A stretch of 38,558 bases of DNA from Actinomadura kijaniata NBRC 14229 (GCF_001552175.1 NZ_BCQR01000118.1:1-38558), one strand, 5' to 3'. Positions 1 to 7,956 are shown, numbered from the stretch's first letter. Made by a program: numbers and translations. The notes: generated by a model from the letters alone, not told the origin.

Positions 1-494
1 AACCCGGGGGCGAACCCGGACTGCCAAACCTTCATGGGAAATGAATCCCGACAATGAGACCTCTAAAGGGTCTCGTTGCCTCAAAGAAATCCCTGTCGAC
101 TCCCGAAAGAGCCGGACGGGGTGGCTCGGCACCTTGGCCGAGCCTATAAAGGCACTGGCTTTTAACACGCTGTTGAGTTCTCAAGAAACGGACACCCACC
201 GCGCTCGATCCGCTTGCGCGTCTCTCGCTCCGGGGCGACTCGCTTTACGTTATCAGTTCCGGCCGGTCTGTCAATTTCACCGGTCTTCCCCGATTTCGCC
301 CTTTCCGGTTTCCCGTTCGGGCGATGTCTCCATTTCACCAGAACCGTCCGACTTTGCAAAATCGGGTGGTTCTGAAGAGATCGAGATCCACCTTCGGGCA
401 CGCGGCCGTGACGAAACCGCCTTGTCGGCGTGATCGTTGGTGGGTTCCCCCAGGCCGGCCGCCTCGTGGACGTCCTGCATCCCGTTGGGGACAA
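1..494 (-). other. 16S rRNA operon leader (rRNA gene lies off the left edge)
   Basis: No convincing protein gene lies here. Read on the minus strand, 197-151 contains the conserved actinobacterial pre-rRNA leader element (TTGAGAACTCAACAGCGTG, 190-172, then a GCCAGTGCC-like stretch), normally found between rrn promoters and 16S rRNA and linked to antitermination and RNase III processing. Downstream on that strand are hairpins at 123-144 (GGCTCGGC/GCCGAGCC) and 52-78 (GAGACC/GGTCTC), as expected of a structured leader. Two promoters facing left (501-529 and 247-274) feed it. The 16S gene itself is not present, so it must start left of base 1. That a window or contig begins here fits rRNA repeats breaking assemblies. 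The leader motif is recalled from known actinobacterial operons; the 16S gene off the edge is inferred. Confidence 0.62.
247..274 (-). promoter_or_regulatory. Proximal rrn promoter (minus strand)
   Basis: On the minus strand, TTGACA (274-269), a 16-bp spacer and TAACGT (252-247) form a strong promoter. The predicted start is near 240, about 45 bases before the conserved leader element that begins at 197. Confidence 0.6.
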
Positions 495-500
495 GGGGAG

Positions 501-529
501 AATCTATGCACTCCCGTAGACGACGTCAA
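501..529 (-). promoter_or_regulatory. Upstream rrn promoter (minus strand)
   Basis: On the minus strand, TTGACG (529-524), a 17-bp spacer and TAGATT (506-501) give a near-consensus primary-sigma promoter firing left into the rRNA leader. The start would be near 494. Tandem promoters are usual upstream of actinomycete rRNA operons. Confidence 0.55.
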
Positions 530-660
530 ATCGACAGACCCAGCGGGTCCACCTCAGAGCGGTCGCCTGCTTGCGCTCTCACTGTAGGCCAACACCGCAG
601 TGCTCGCGCGCATTCCCGCAACTTCGCCCCTCCTGCTCTCCCCTGGCTCCCAGCCGGACG

Positions 661-707
661 AGTGTCAACACAGGTTGACACTCGTCATCTGTCAACCTAC
701 GTTGACA
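661..707. promoter_or_regulatory. Two palindromic operators overlapping a promoter
   Basis: Two copies of TGTCAAC-N4-GTTGACA lie at 663-680 (arms extend to 9 bp at 661-682) and 690-707, with centres 27 bp apart. They overlap a plus-strand promoter: TTGACA (675-680), 17-bp spacer, TACGTT (698-703). The start point predicted 7 bp downstream is base 710, the A of the ATG of the next gene. A dimeric repressor (TetR-like spacing) bound here would cover both promoter boxes. No candidate regulator gene lies next to it. Confidence 0.7.
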
Positions 708-709
708 TC

Positions 710-1417
710 ATGAACGCCAGCACCTGGCCCCGTGTCGCGCTGCGCTGCGGTGTGCTCGCCGGTCCCCTCTTCACGCTCGCCCATCTCCTCGAAGCGTTCA
801 CCCGCGACGCCTACGACCCGTTGCGGCATCCGGTCAGTTCGCTCGCCCTCGGTCCCCACGGCTGGATGCAGACGCTCAACTTCCTCGTCACCGGTTCCCT
901 CACGCTCCTGTTCGCCTTCGGGATCCGGCGGGCTTCGGGGCCCGTCGGTGGGTCGTTCTGGGGGCCGTTGCTCGTCGGGGTCTGGGGCGTCGGGCTTCTC
1001 GGCGCCGGGATCTTCCTCACCGATCCGGTCAACGGGTATCCGCCCGGCTCCCCCGATCTCCTGCCCTCCCCCACCGTGCACGGGGTGTGGCACGACGGGC
1101 TGTCGCTCATGGGGTTCGTGTCGTTGGTGGTCGCCTGCTTCGTGTTCGCCGGACGGTTCGCGCGGGCGGGTGCTCCCGGGTGGGCGTGGGGATCGGTTCT
1201 GTGCGGGGTCGGGTTCGCGGTGCTGATGGAGCTGGCGAACGTGGGCTTCGTCCAAGACGGGGGGTTGGAGAACGTCGCCGGGCTCTTCCAGCGTCTCGCC
1301 GCCACGCTGGGTCTGGCCTGGCAGGCCCTCCTCGGGCTCTATCTGCTCCGTCACCGCCCCGAGCCACGGTCGGCACGCGTGCTCCCCGACGGTCGTGGGA
1401 GTGCGAGGAGCGAGTGA
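710..1417 (+). CDS. DUF998 family integral membrane protein
   Basis: A 235-residue, very hydrophobic protein with about six membrane segments, starting MNASTWPRVALRCGV. The layout and the conserved early segment (ALGPHGWMQTLNFLVTG) match the DUF998 family, whose biochemical role is unknown. A polar Arg/Pro-rich tail follows the last helix. The frame is open further upstream (ATG at 506), but that extension would translate through the promoter and both operators and has an arginine-rich composition unlike a protein, so ATG 710 is preferred. No Shine-Dalgarno precedes 710 and the promoter places the transcript start on the ATG, so the mRNA is probably leaderless. The twin operators imply tight repression by a regulator encoded elsewhere. 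The family call is from recall of sequence character, not from a search. Confidence 0.8.
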   Translation: MNASTWPRVALRCGVLAGPLFTLAHLLEAFTRDAYDPLRHPVSSLALGPHGWMQTLNFLVTGSLTLLFAFGIRRASGPVGGSFWGPLLVGVWGVGLLGAGIFLTDPVNGYPPGSPDLLPSPTVHGVWHDGLSLMGFVSLVVACFVFAGRFARAGAPGWAWGSVLCGVGFAVLMELANVGFVQDGGLENVAGLFQRLAATLGLAWQALLGLYLLRHRPEPRSARVLPDGRGSARSE

Positions 1418-1419
1418 CC

Positions 1420-2270
1420 GGTGTGCTCCCGGTCGCCGTGTTCGTGCGTGCCGTCAGAGCGGAGCGTGGACAGGAACGCGGTCCCGGGGCCGTGGCCGAC
1501 GAGCGGGCCGCGCGGGGCTGCGGCCAGGGTGCCGATGGGGAATGGGAAACGCAGGTCGGTTCGTCCGCCGGTCGCCGGATCGCCCCGTGCCCGGGGATCG
1601 ATGTGGCCGATCTGTCGTCCGCTCAGCGGGTCCCAGATGCGGAGTCCCAACCGGCGGTGACCACCGCCGTCCTCGGCCAGGGAACGCCGACGCGCCGCAT
1701 CGTCTCCAGGTCCCACGGTTCGGCGGTTCCGGCCGTGACGGTCACGGCCACCCAGGGTCGGGGCGGAGATGGAGATCACGGGTCCGGCGTCGGTCAGCGC
1801 CGGGCCGGGGCCGTCGGCGAACAGGGGCCATATCCGCGCGGTCTCGTCCAGTCGGTGTGTCGGCACGACGGGCCGCTCGCCCGCCACCGTCGCGGTCAGG
1901 ACCGGTGCTCAGCCTCCGTCGATCAGCGGCTCGCCGACCTGACGGCCAGTGGCCGGATCCCAGGCGCGCACGGTGCCCTCGTCGCCGCCGCCCGAGGCCA
2001 CCACCGGCTGCCGGTCCACGGCCGCCACGGCGACCGCGCCGATTCCGCCACCGTCGGTGATGAAGGGCCCGCGCGTCCCGTGGCCAGGTCGAGCACGCGG
2101 ACGGTGCCGCGTTCGCTGGCCGCCACCGTCGGCGGCGATCCGTCGGGAGCGGTTCCCACCGCCCGGACGGTCGAGGGGCCCGGCTGCCAGGCCGTCGACT
2201 GGTCTTCCGTCGGCCCAGCCAGGGAGACCGGTGCGCAGTCCTGATCGGTACCTTGGCCACACGAGTCGGC
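1420..2270 (-). pseudogene. Decayed WD40-repeat protein gene
   Basis: The minus strand carries recognisable WD40 blades scattered over different frames. GTVRVLDLATGR reads in one frame (about 2100-2070). GTVRAWDPATGRQVGEPL reads in another (about 1965-1915) and stops soon after. TARIWPLFADGPGPALTDAG (about 1850) and LRIWDPLSGRQIGHIDP (about 1640) follow in a third frame. No single frame spans the region, and there is no plausible start for an intact protein. It lies directly downstream of, and on the same strand as, the Ser/Thr kinase. Actinomycete kinases often neighbour or are fused to WD40 propellers. I read it as the frameshifted remnant of a beta-propeller gene. Sequencing error cannot be excluded, but several shifts would be needed. 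Confidence 0.6.
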
Positions 2271-2300
2271 CGGACAAGGGCCCGGAAGCGCGCCGGTCGC

Positions 2301-3932
2301 CTAGTCGGCCGGCTGCGTGCTGATGATCTTGCCTTGGGCGTTCGTCGCCAGGTAGCCGCCGCCGTACTCGTCACTGAGGTAGAGCATCATGACGGGCTTG
2401 TCGCCGGCGAACGTCCAGGACGCCTTCGCGATGATGTACCGGCTGGTCGGGTTCTTCACGTTCAGTGTCCGCTCGGCCCGCTTCATCAGCTGCGGCAGCG
2501 CCTCCCAGTTGAACGCGCCGAAGTCGACCTTCGCTTTCTCGGTGATGGCGATGCTGGGGCGGCTCCGCACGGCGGCCTCCGCACCCTTCTGGTAGGTGTA
2601 GTTGTCGAACCGGTCGGGTCGCCCCACCGCGGGCGCGTCGGCGGACGCGTGTGTCTGGTGCACCGTCATCTGGGCGAACTGCTTGCTGCCGGAAGCCTCC
2701 TGGAATCTCTTGATGATGCCGCGGATCGTGGCGGGTTCCAGCAGCGTCCTGCTCTCCGGCACCCCCTTGCCGCCGGCGCGGCCGCTGTCGCCGGTCGCGC
2801 GAAGCCCCGGGCGGTCGGTGGTGCCGGCGGCGCCCGGCGGTGTCCTGCGCGCGGCCGCGTCCAGGACGCGGGGCAGCACGACGGCGACCGCCGTGACGAG
2901 CGTCGCGACCAGCCCGAGCGCCAGGATCGTGATCGCCGCGCCGGGCACCCGCGACCGGCGGGGCCGCCCCTGCGCGGGATGGGTGGGGTTCGGGGCGAAG
3001 CCCGGCCCCGTCCCGTGCCCTGGAACCGGCACGGGCATGGGCCCCGACGGCGTGCCCGGCGCGGGGAACGACGGGGGCGGTGGCGGCGGCACGGACGTCG
3101 GGGTGCCGCCCGCCACCGACGCGAGCATGGCGTCCAGTTGCGCCGCCGAGGGGCGCGCCCCCGGCTCCCGGACGAGGAGGGCCTGCAGGACGGGAGCCAG
3201 GGTGTCGGCGCGCCGGGCGGGCGGGATCGGCGCGGTCATGACCGCCGCCAGCGTCGCGGCCGTGGTGGGACGACGCAGCGGGTGGGCGCCCTCCACCGCC
3301 ACGTACATGAGCATCCCGAGCGACCACAGGTCGGACGCGGGGTTGCCCTCCTCGCCGTGCAGCCGCTCGGGCGCGATGTACTCGGGGGAGCCGACGAGGC
3401 CGCCGGTCGCGGTGACGCGGGAGGCGTCCTCCAGCACGGCGATGCCGAAGTCGGTGAGCGCGGGGGTGCCGTCCGCCCGCAGGAGGACGTTCGCGGGCTT
3501 GACGTCGCGGTGGCAGATCCCGGCCTCGTGCGCGGCCCGCAGCGCCGCGAGGACGCCGCGTCCGAGCGCGGCCCCCTCGGCCGGGGACATCGGTCCGGCC
3601 GACAGCCGCTCCTGGAGCGACCGGCCGCGGACCAGCTCCATCACCAGCCACGGGTGCGGTGTGTCCGGGGAGTCGACGATGTGGTGGATCGTGACCACGT
3701 TCGGGTGGTCGATCCGGGCGAGGGCGCGGGCCTCGCGCATCACCCGTTCGCGCATCATCCGCGCGACCTCGGGATCGAGCCGCGCCATGTCGACCTCGGC
3801 GAGCCGTACCTCCTTCAGCGCCACCTCGCGCTGGAGGGCGAGGTCGAAGGCGCGCCAGACCGTCCCCATCCCGCCGCTGCCGAGCCGGTCGCGCAGTTCG
3901 AAGCGCCCGTCGATCACCGTCTTCCCCGTCAC
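2301..3932 (-). CDS. Membrane-anchored Ser/Thr protein kinase (PknB-like)
   Basis: A Hanks-type kinase of 543 residues. Visible motifs are the Gly-rich loop GSGGMGTVW (18-26), the ATP-binding Lys in VALKEV (40), the catalytic HRDVKPANVL (141-150), DFG (161-163) and SPEYIAPER (182-190). A Pro-rich juxtamembrane linker (about 280-330) leads to one membrane helix (about 331-354) and an extracellular domain of about 185 residues without PASTA repeats. That outer domain is unfamiliar to me; it ends in the strand-rich motif LYLSDEYGGGYLATNAQGKI and may be a sensor. The GTG at 3932 is chosen because the kinase fold begins right after it; the TTG extension to 3983 is unconvincing. Downstream lies the decayed WD40 gene. 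A perfect 36-bp palindrome sits 55 bp upstream of the start. Confidence 0.92.
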   Translation of the reverse strand: MTGKTVIDGRFELRDRLGSGGMGTVWRAFDLALQREVALKEVRLAEVDMARLDPEVARMMRERVMREARALARIDHPNVVTIHHIVDSPDTPHPWLVMELVRGRSLQERLSAGPMSPAEGAALGRGVLAALRAAHEAGICHRDVKPANVLLRADGTPALTDFGIAVLEDASRVTATGGLVGSPEYIAPERLHGEEGNPASDLWSLGMLMYVAVEGAHPLRRPTTAATLAAVMTAPIPPARRADTLAPVLQALLVREPGARPSAAQLDAMLASVAGGTPTSVPPPPPPSFPAPGTPSGPMPVPVPGHGTGPGFAPNPTHPAQGRPRRSRVPGAAITILALGLVATLVTAVAVVLPRVLDAAARRTPPGAAGTTDRPGLRATGDSGRAGGKGVPESRTLLEPATIRGIIKRFQEASGSKQFAQMTVHQTHASADAPAVGRPDRFDNYTYQKGAEAAVRSRPSIAITEKAKVDFGAFNWEALPQLMKRAERTLNVKNPTSRYIIAKASWTFAGDKPVMMLYLSDEYGGGYLATNAQGKIISTQPAD

Positions 3933-3986
3933 GCCCGACAGCCTAGGACCACGACCTCCACCAACACGCTCATATCGCCTCAAACC

Positions 3987-4022
3987 CGCCCGTTCCGGCG
4001 GTCCGGACCGCCGGAACGGGCG
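3987..4022. terminator. Perfect 36-bp palindrome, probable terminator hairpin
   Basis: Eighteen-bp arms (CGCCCGTTCCGGCGGTCC and its exact complement) meet with no spacer. RNA from either strand would form a long GC-rich hairpin, but no real U-tract follows on either side. The 567-bp interval 3933-4500 otherwise holds the kinase leader and the remnant at 4240-4482. The hairpin could terminate transcripts running left from the epoxide hydrolase gene, insulating the kinase. Confidence 0.5.
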
Positions 4023-4239
4023 CTGGGCTTCCGCGTCCTGGACACGCCCGCGGTCACATGCGACGCGAGGGGAGCGACGGCGGGCTCAAGACCACCGACG
4101 TCACCGGGAAGAGCCGCGTCCGAGTGCGGTCCGCCCCGGCGGCGGCCTTGTCTCTCTGTCTCTTTGCGATCGTGCATGTGTCGTGGGCGAACTCAACGCC
4201 GGAGAACCGGAGCATGGCGCTCTGCGAGGCCGCTGGATG

Positions 4240-4482
4240 TCGCCGGGAGCGAGGCGGGGCACCGCGTCGAGGAGCCGTCCGCGGACGCCTTGTTCATGGT
4301 GCTCCAAGAGCTTGGGCGCCCTGCCGACGCGTTCCCGACCGTTCAGCCCGGCCCGGCGGACCCTCCCTGGTACGTGGTCGAGCGCCGCGACGTCCGGCGG
4401 CGCAAGCACCGCCTGGCGGTGGAGACCCGCTCCCTCCAGGTCGCCCGCGTGATGGTCCCGTGGTGCCTCGGCCGGGCCTTGC
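4240..4482 (+). pseudogene. Probable remnant of a small hypothetical protein gene
   Basis: In one plus-strand frame the peptide GHRVEEPSADALFMVLQEL, followed shortly by PPWYVVERRD and KHRLAVETRS, has natural amino-acid balance, unlike the Arg/Pro-rich shadow frames around it. It resembles the small actinomycete hypothetical proteins that begin with a (H/Y)RVEEPS-type motif and contain a WYVV...RRD core. I recognise only the style, not a named family. There is no start codon with a ribosome-binding site in the same frame, and the frame runs into the convergent epoxide hydrolase gene. A short deletion between WYVV and ERRD is plausible. It is either a broken gene or a coincidence. Confidence 0.3.
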
Positions 4483-4500
4483 CGTGGCCCGGGGGTTCTG

Positions 4501-5619
4501 TCATCGGTAGGAGGCGAAGAACTCCCTGATGTCGTTCAGGAGCAGGTCCGGGGCCTCCATGGCCGCGAAGTGGCCGCCGCGGTCGAACTCCGTCCAGCGC
4601 ACGATGTTGTTGATCTTTTCTTCGTCCCGGTGCAGCGCGATGTCCTGGACGGTGAACAGCGCCACGGCCGTCGGCACGGGGGACTCCTCCTGCTCGCCCC
4701 AGCTCCGCGCGTCCTCGTAGTAGAGCGTGGCCGAGGAGCCCGCCGTGCCGGTCAGCCAGTAGATCGTGACGTCGGTGAGCAGCAGGTCGCGGTCGATCGC
4801 CTCGTGCGGCAGCTCCTTCGCCAGGTCGGTCATGTCCCTGATCTTGTCGACGATCCAGGCGAGCTGGCCGGCGGGCGAGTCGGTCAGGCCGTAGGCGAGG
4901 GTCTGCGGCCGGGTCGACTGGATGGCGATGTAGCCGCCCGCCTCGTTCATGAACTCGCGCATCCGCCGCACCCGGGCGCGTTCGAGGTCGGTCAGCGTCG
5001 GGTCGTCCTCCTCGGCGCTGGGGTAGGTCGTGCCGCCGTTGATGTGGACGGCGACGACGTTGTCGGGTGCGGCCAGGCCCAGCGCCCGGGTGATGCCGCT
5101 CCCGAAGTCGCCTCCCTGGGCGCCGTAGCGGTCGTAGCCGAGCCGGCGCATCAGTTCGGCCCAGGCGGCGGCGACGCGCTCGGTCGACCAGCCGGCCTCG
5201 CGGGTCGGGCCGGAGAACCCGAAGCCGGGGATCGACGGGATGACCAGGTGGAAGTCGCGGGAGAGCGGCTCGATCAGGTCGAGGAACTCCACGATCGAGC
5301 CGGGCCAGCCGTGGGTCAGGATCAGCGGCAGGGCGTCGGGCCGGTCGCAGCGGACGTGGAGGAAGTGGACGTTCTGCCCGTCGATCTCGGTGACGAACTG
5401 CGGGTGGGCGTTCAGCCTGGCCTCCCAGGCCCGCCAGTCGTAGCCGTCGGCCCAGTGGTCGGCGAGCTCCCTGAGGTAGCCGACCGGGACCCCGCGGCTC
5501 CACCCCTGCCCGTCGATCTCGCTGGGCCAGCGGGTGTGCCGCAGCCGGTCGCGCAGGTCGTTCAGCTCGGCCTGCGGGATCTCGATGCGGAACGGGCGGA
5601 TGGCGCTGTCGTTGCTCAT
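4501..5619 (-). CDS. Epoxide hydrolase (alpha/beta hydrolase, EHN domain)
   Basis: A 372-residue protein with the N-terminal epoxide-hydrolase cap (FRIEIPQAELNDLRDRL, residues 10-26) and an alpha/beta-hydrolase core. HGWPGS at 103-108 forms the oxyanion-hole region. D171 in AQGGDFGS is the expected nucleophile, and the His of RGGHFAAMEAP near the C-terminus completes the triad. The family opens epoxides by an Asp-ester intermediate in the cytosol; the substrate here is unknown. Length is typical. The start MSNDSAIRP is used because a further upstream methionine would overlap the operator. It is divergent from a WYL regulator with a palindrome between the two, which suggests local control. No strong Shine-Dalgarno is visible. 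Confidence 0.92.
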   Translation of the reverse strand: MSNDSAIRPFRIEIPQAELNDLRDRLRHTRWPSEIDGQGWSRGVPVGYLRELADHWADGYDWRAWEARLNAHPQFVTEIDGQNVHFLHVRCDRPDALPLILTHGWPGSIVEFLDLIEPLSRDFHLVIPSIPGFGFSGPTREAGWSTERVAAAWAELMRRLGYDRYGAQGGDFGSGITRALGLAAPDNVVAVHINGGTTYPSAEEDDPTLTDLERARVRRMREFMNEAGGYIAIQSTRPQTLAYGLTDSPAGQLAWIVDKIRDMTDLAKELPHEAIDRDLLLTDVTIYWLTGTAGSSATLYYEDARSWGEQEESPVPTAVALFTVQDIALHRDEEKINNIVRWTEFDRGGHFAAMEAPDLLLNDIREFFASYR

Positions 5620-5637
5620 GTCAGGAACGCTACGGGG

Positions 5638-5664
5638 CACCTAGGTCGATTACCGTCCTAGGTG
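5638..5664. promoter_or_regulatory. Inverted-repeat operator between divergent genes
   Basis: CACCTAGG (5638-5645) and CCTAGGTG (5657-5664) are exact 8-bp inverted repeats separated by 11 bp. They lie in the 63-bp gap between the epoxide hydrolase and the WYL regulator starts. The position suits autoregulation by the WYL protein. Confidence 0.55.
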
Positions 5665-5682
5665 TGCGGCAGGGTGAACCCC

Positions 5683-6666
5683 ATGATGGAAACCTCGGCT
5701 CGGCTGCTGCGGCTGTTGGCGTTGCTCCAGGTCCACCGCCAGTGGTCGGGCAGGGAACTGGCGGACCGGCTCGGCGTGAGCCCGCGCACCGTCCGCCGTG
5801 ACGTGGAGCGCCTGCGCGAGCTCGGCTACGCCGTGGACGCCACCGCGGGCGCGGCGGGATACCGGCTGGGGCAGGGGGCCGGTATGCCGCCGCTGCTGCT
5901 GGACGACGAGGAGGCGGTGGCGGTCGCCGTGGGGTTGCGCACCGCCGCGGGCGGCACCGTGGCCGGGATCGCCGAGAGCTCGGTGCGGGCCCTGGTCAAG
6001 CTGGAGCAGGTGCTGCCGTCCCGGCTGCGGCACCGCGTTCACGCGCTGCAGACGATGACGGTCCCGATGACCGCCGGCGGTCCGACCGTCTCCCCCGACA
6101 CCCTGACGGCGGTCGCGGCGGCCTGCCGGGACCACGAGACCCTCCGGTTCGACTACCGGACCCGGGAGGGGGATCCGAGCAGGCGGACGGCGGAGCCCTA
6201 CCGTCTGGTGGCCGGCGGACGCCGCTGGTACCTGGTCGCCTACGACCTCGACCGCGCGGACTGGCGCACGTTCCGCCTGGACCGGCTCACCCTGCGCACC
6301 CCCAACGGCCCGCGGTTCATCCCCCGCGACCCGCCCCATACCGACATCGCCGGATACACCTCACGCGCGGTCTCCAGCGCGCCCTACCGCTACCAGGGCC
6401 GCTTCACCGTGCACGCGCCCGCCGCCGTCGTGGCCGAGCGGGTCGCCCCGACCGCCGGCACGGTCGAGCCCGTCGACGCCCGGACCTGCACGCTGGACTG
6501 CGGCTCCGACTCCCTGGACGAGCTGGTCCTGTGGGTGGGCCTGATCGGCGTTCCCTTCACCGCGCACGGGCCGCCCGAGCTGGTCGAGCACATCCGGGCG
6601 CTCGCCGCCCGCCTGGCGGACGCGACGCCCCCGTCCCCGGGAGACGGCCCTGAACGTGAACGGTAG
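5683..6666 (+). CDS. HTH and WYL-domain transcriptional regulator (YafY/DeoR-like)
   Basis: A 327-residue regulator. The N-terminal winged helix-turn-helix (WSGRELADRLGVSPRTVRRDVERL, roughly residues 18-41) is of the HTH_11/DeoR type. A linker leads to a WYL domain (FDYRTREG, then RRWYLVAYDLDRADWRTFRLDR around 185-206), a ligand-sensing module, and a WCX-type C-terminal segment. ATG 5683 is preceded by AGGG at good spacing; a GTG at 5662 would begin inside the palindrome. The gene faces away from the epoxide hydrolase and probably controls it. The effector is unknown. Confidence 0.92.
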   Translation: MMETSARLLRLLALLQVHRQWSGRELADRLGVSPRTVRRDVERLRELGYAVDATAGAAGYRLGQGAGMPPLLLDDEEAVAVAVGLRTAAGGTVAGIAESSVRALVKLEQVLPSRLRHRVHALQTMTVPMTAGGPTVSPDTLTAVAAACRDHETLRFDYRTREGDPSRRTAEPYRLVAGGRRWYLVAYDLDRADWRTFRLDRLTLRTPNGPRFIPRDPPHTDIAGYTSRAVSSAPYRYQGRFTVHAPAAVVAERVAPTAGTVEPVDARTCTLDCGSDSLDELVLWVGLIGVPFTAHGPPELVEHIRALAARLADATPPSPGDGPERER

Positions 6667-6819
6667 GGAGAACGGCACGCTGTCCCTTGGACGGTCGTCC
6701 CCGTCGCCTTCCATCTCCCGCGCGCGACGTTGCCGCGGTGGCGTCACGGGGCGGCTACCGGCTCGACCGGGCCCATCCCCTGCCGGAATCGCCGCCGCGC
6801 GGGTGCCGGCCCCGTGCCC

Positions 6820-7344
6820 CTAGCCGAGGGAGCGGCGGTAGCGGAGCTTGCTGACGAGGAAGCCGTCGCTGCGGTCCTCGTCCCGGCCGCCGTCCTCCTT
6901 CCAGCCCTGCCCTTCGTAGAAGGCGCGGGCGCGGCGGTTGCCCACCAGCACCCAGAGGGACGCCTCGGCGTACCCCGCCTCGGTCAGGGTCTCGACGACC
7001 CGGGTCATGAGGGCCTTGCCGGCGCCGGTGCCCCACACCTCGGGCAGCGTGTAGAGCGAGCCGATCATGCCGACCGACGAGGGATCGTCGTCGGCGTCGT
7101 CGGTCGGGTAGAAGTGCGAGTATCCGGCGATCTCGTCGTCGCGTTCGAGTACCAGCATGCCCGACCGGGGCCAGTCGGTCTCGCCGAGGACCCTGTCCCA
7201 GGTGGCCTGGATGGCCGCCACGTCCAGCCCGGCGAGGTGCGACTCGGGCATCAGTCCCCGGAAGGCCACCCGCCAGGAGGCGACCTTGACCCGCGCGAGC
7301 ACTCCGGCGTCCGCGGGGGTCGCCGGCCGGATGTGCTGTGACAA
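6820..7344 (-). CDS. GNAT family N-acetyltransferase
   Basis: A 174-residue acetyltransferase of the Gcn5 fold. The sequence begins HIRPATPADAGVLARVKV. The acetyl-CoA loop is the segment WGTGAGKALMTRVVE (the usual Q/R-x-x-G-x-G/A pattern), followed by ASLWVLVGNRRARAFYEGQGW, the classic C-terminal signature. The start is probably the TTG at 7344, five bases after GGAGG; no better ATG is present, and extending further adds residues outside the fold. The acceptor substrate cannot be told. It is convergent with the WYL gene; 6667-6819 between them holds no gene. Confidence 0.87.
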   Translation of the reverse strand: MSQHIRPATPADAGVLARVKVASWRVAFRGLMPESHLAGLDVAAIQATWDRVLGETDWPRSGMLVLERDDEIAGYSHFYPTDDADDDPSSVGMIGSLYTLPEVWGTGAGKALMTRVVETLTEAGYAEASLWVLVGNRRARAFYEGQGWKEDGGRDEDRSDGFLVSKLRYRRSLG

Positions 7345-7633
7345 CGTCCCTCCAAGGGGTGAGCGCTCAGGTGCCCGGTGAACGCTAGACCCGCCGCGCC
7401 CGAAGATCAATCGTGATTCCGGCGGCCGTCGCCCGCGCCCTTGGTGCCCGGCCGGTGCCGTCGCCTGTGACCTCGAACCCGGGGCCGCCGTTCACCGGCA
7501 GGTCAGACGGCCCCCTGCAAGGGGGGCGACCTGGCCGGAGCTGGCCTTCGAATGGTAAAGGTTGAACTTCGTTTACGGCCGCCGCGTCGATTGGATGAGG
7601 TGGCCAACCCCCGCACACTTGGAGGTGCACTGC

Positions 7634-7945
7634 ATGAGTTACTACCAGCCGCCCGGGCAGGGGTACGGCGGTTATTCGGCTCCGCCGCCCCAGTCCCCCC
7701 CGCCGAACCATCTGGTGTGGGCGATCCTGACGACGATCCTCTGCTGTCTGCCGGGCGGCGTCGTCTCGATCGTGTACGCGGCGCAGGTCAACTCCAAGTG
7801 GTCGGCCGGTGATTACCAGGGGGCTCTGAAGGCGTCGAACAACGCCAAGACCTGGGCGATCGTCTCGGCGGTCGTGGGGTTGATCGGCAGCGCCATCTAC
7901 CTGGTCGCCATGTTCGCCCTCAACAGCGGCTCCAGCAGCTACTGA
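7634..7945 (+). CDS. CD225/dispanin family small membrane protein
   Basis: A 103-residue protein. A Gly/Tyr/Pro-rich cytosolic head (SYYQPPGQGYGGYSAPPPQS) precedes two membrane segments. The first contains LTTILCCLPGGVVSIVYAAQVNSKWSAGD, with the double cysteine and the conserved Tyr-Ala-x-x-Val pattern of the CD225 domain. Bacterial members have no settled function; animal members are interferon-induced membrane proteins. GGAGGTG lies 6-8 bases before ATG 7634. Only 11 bp separate it from the DUF2752 gene, so the two are likely co-transcribed. The 289-bp upstream gap (7345-7633) holds a short C6/G6 hairpin at 7511-7526 and no gene. Confidence 0.9.
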   Translation: MSYYQPPGQGYGGYSAPPPQSPPPNHLVWAILTTILCCLPGGVVSIVYAAQVNSKWSAGDYQGALKASNNAKTWAIVSAVVGLIGSAIYLVAMFALNSGSSSY

Positions 7946-7956
7946 CGACGGGTCCG

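Noticed and set aside
41..587. Several short open frames on both strands in the first 600 bases
   Set aside because: Their compositions are Arg/Pro/Ser-rich and mutually overlapping, and the region is better explained as rRNA leader and promoters.
437..709. Extending the DUF998 gene upstream to GTG/ATG 437-506
   Set aside because: The extension crosses two operators and the promoter and is Arg/Ser-rich, typical of a shadow frame in GC-rich DNA.
2253..4529. Very long plus-strand open frame opposite the kinase
   Set aside because: It is antisense to a gene with complete kinase motifs, and its translation is Arg/Gly-rich. Only its last part looks protein-like.
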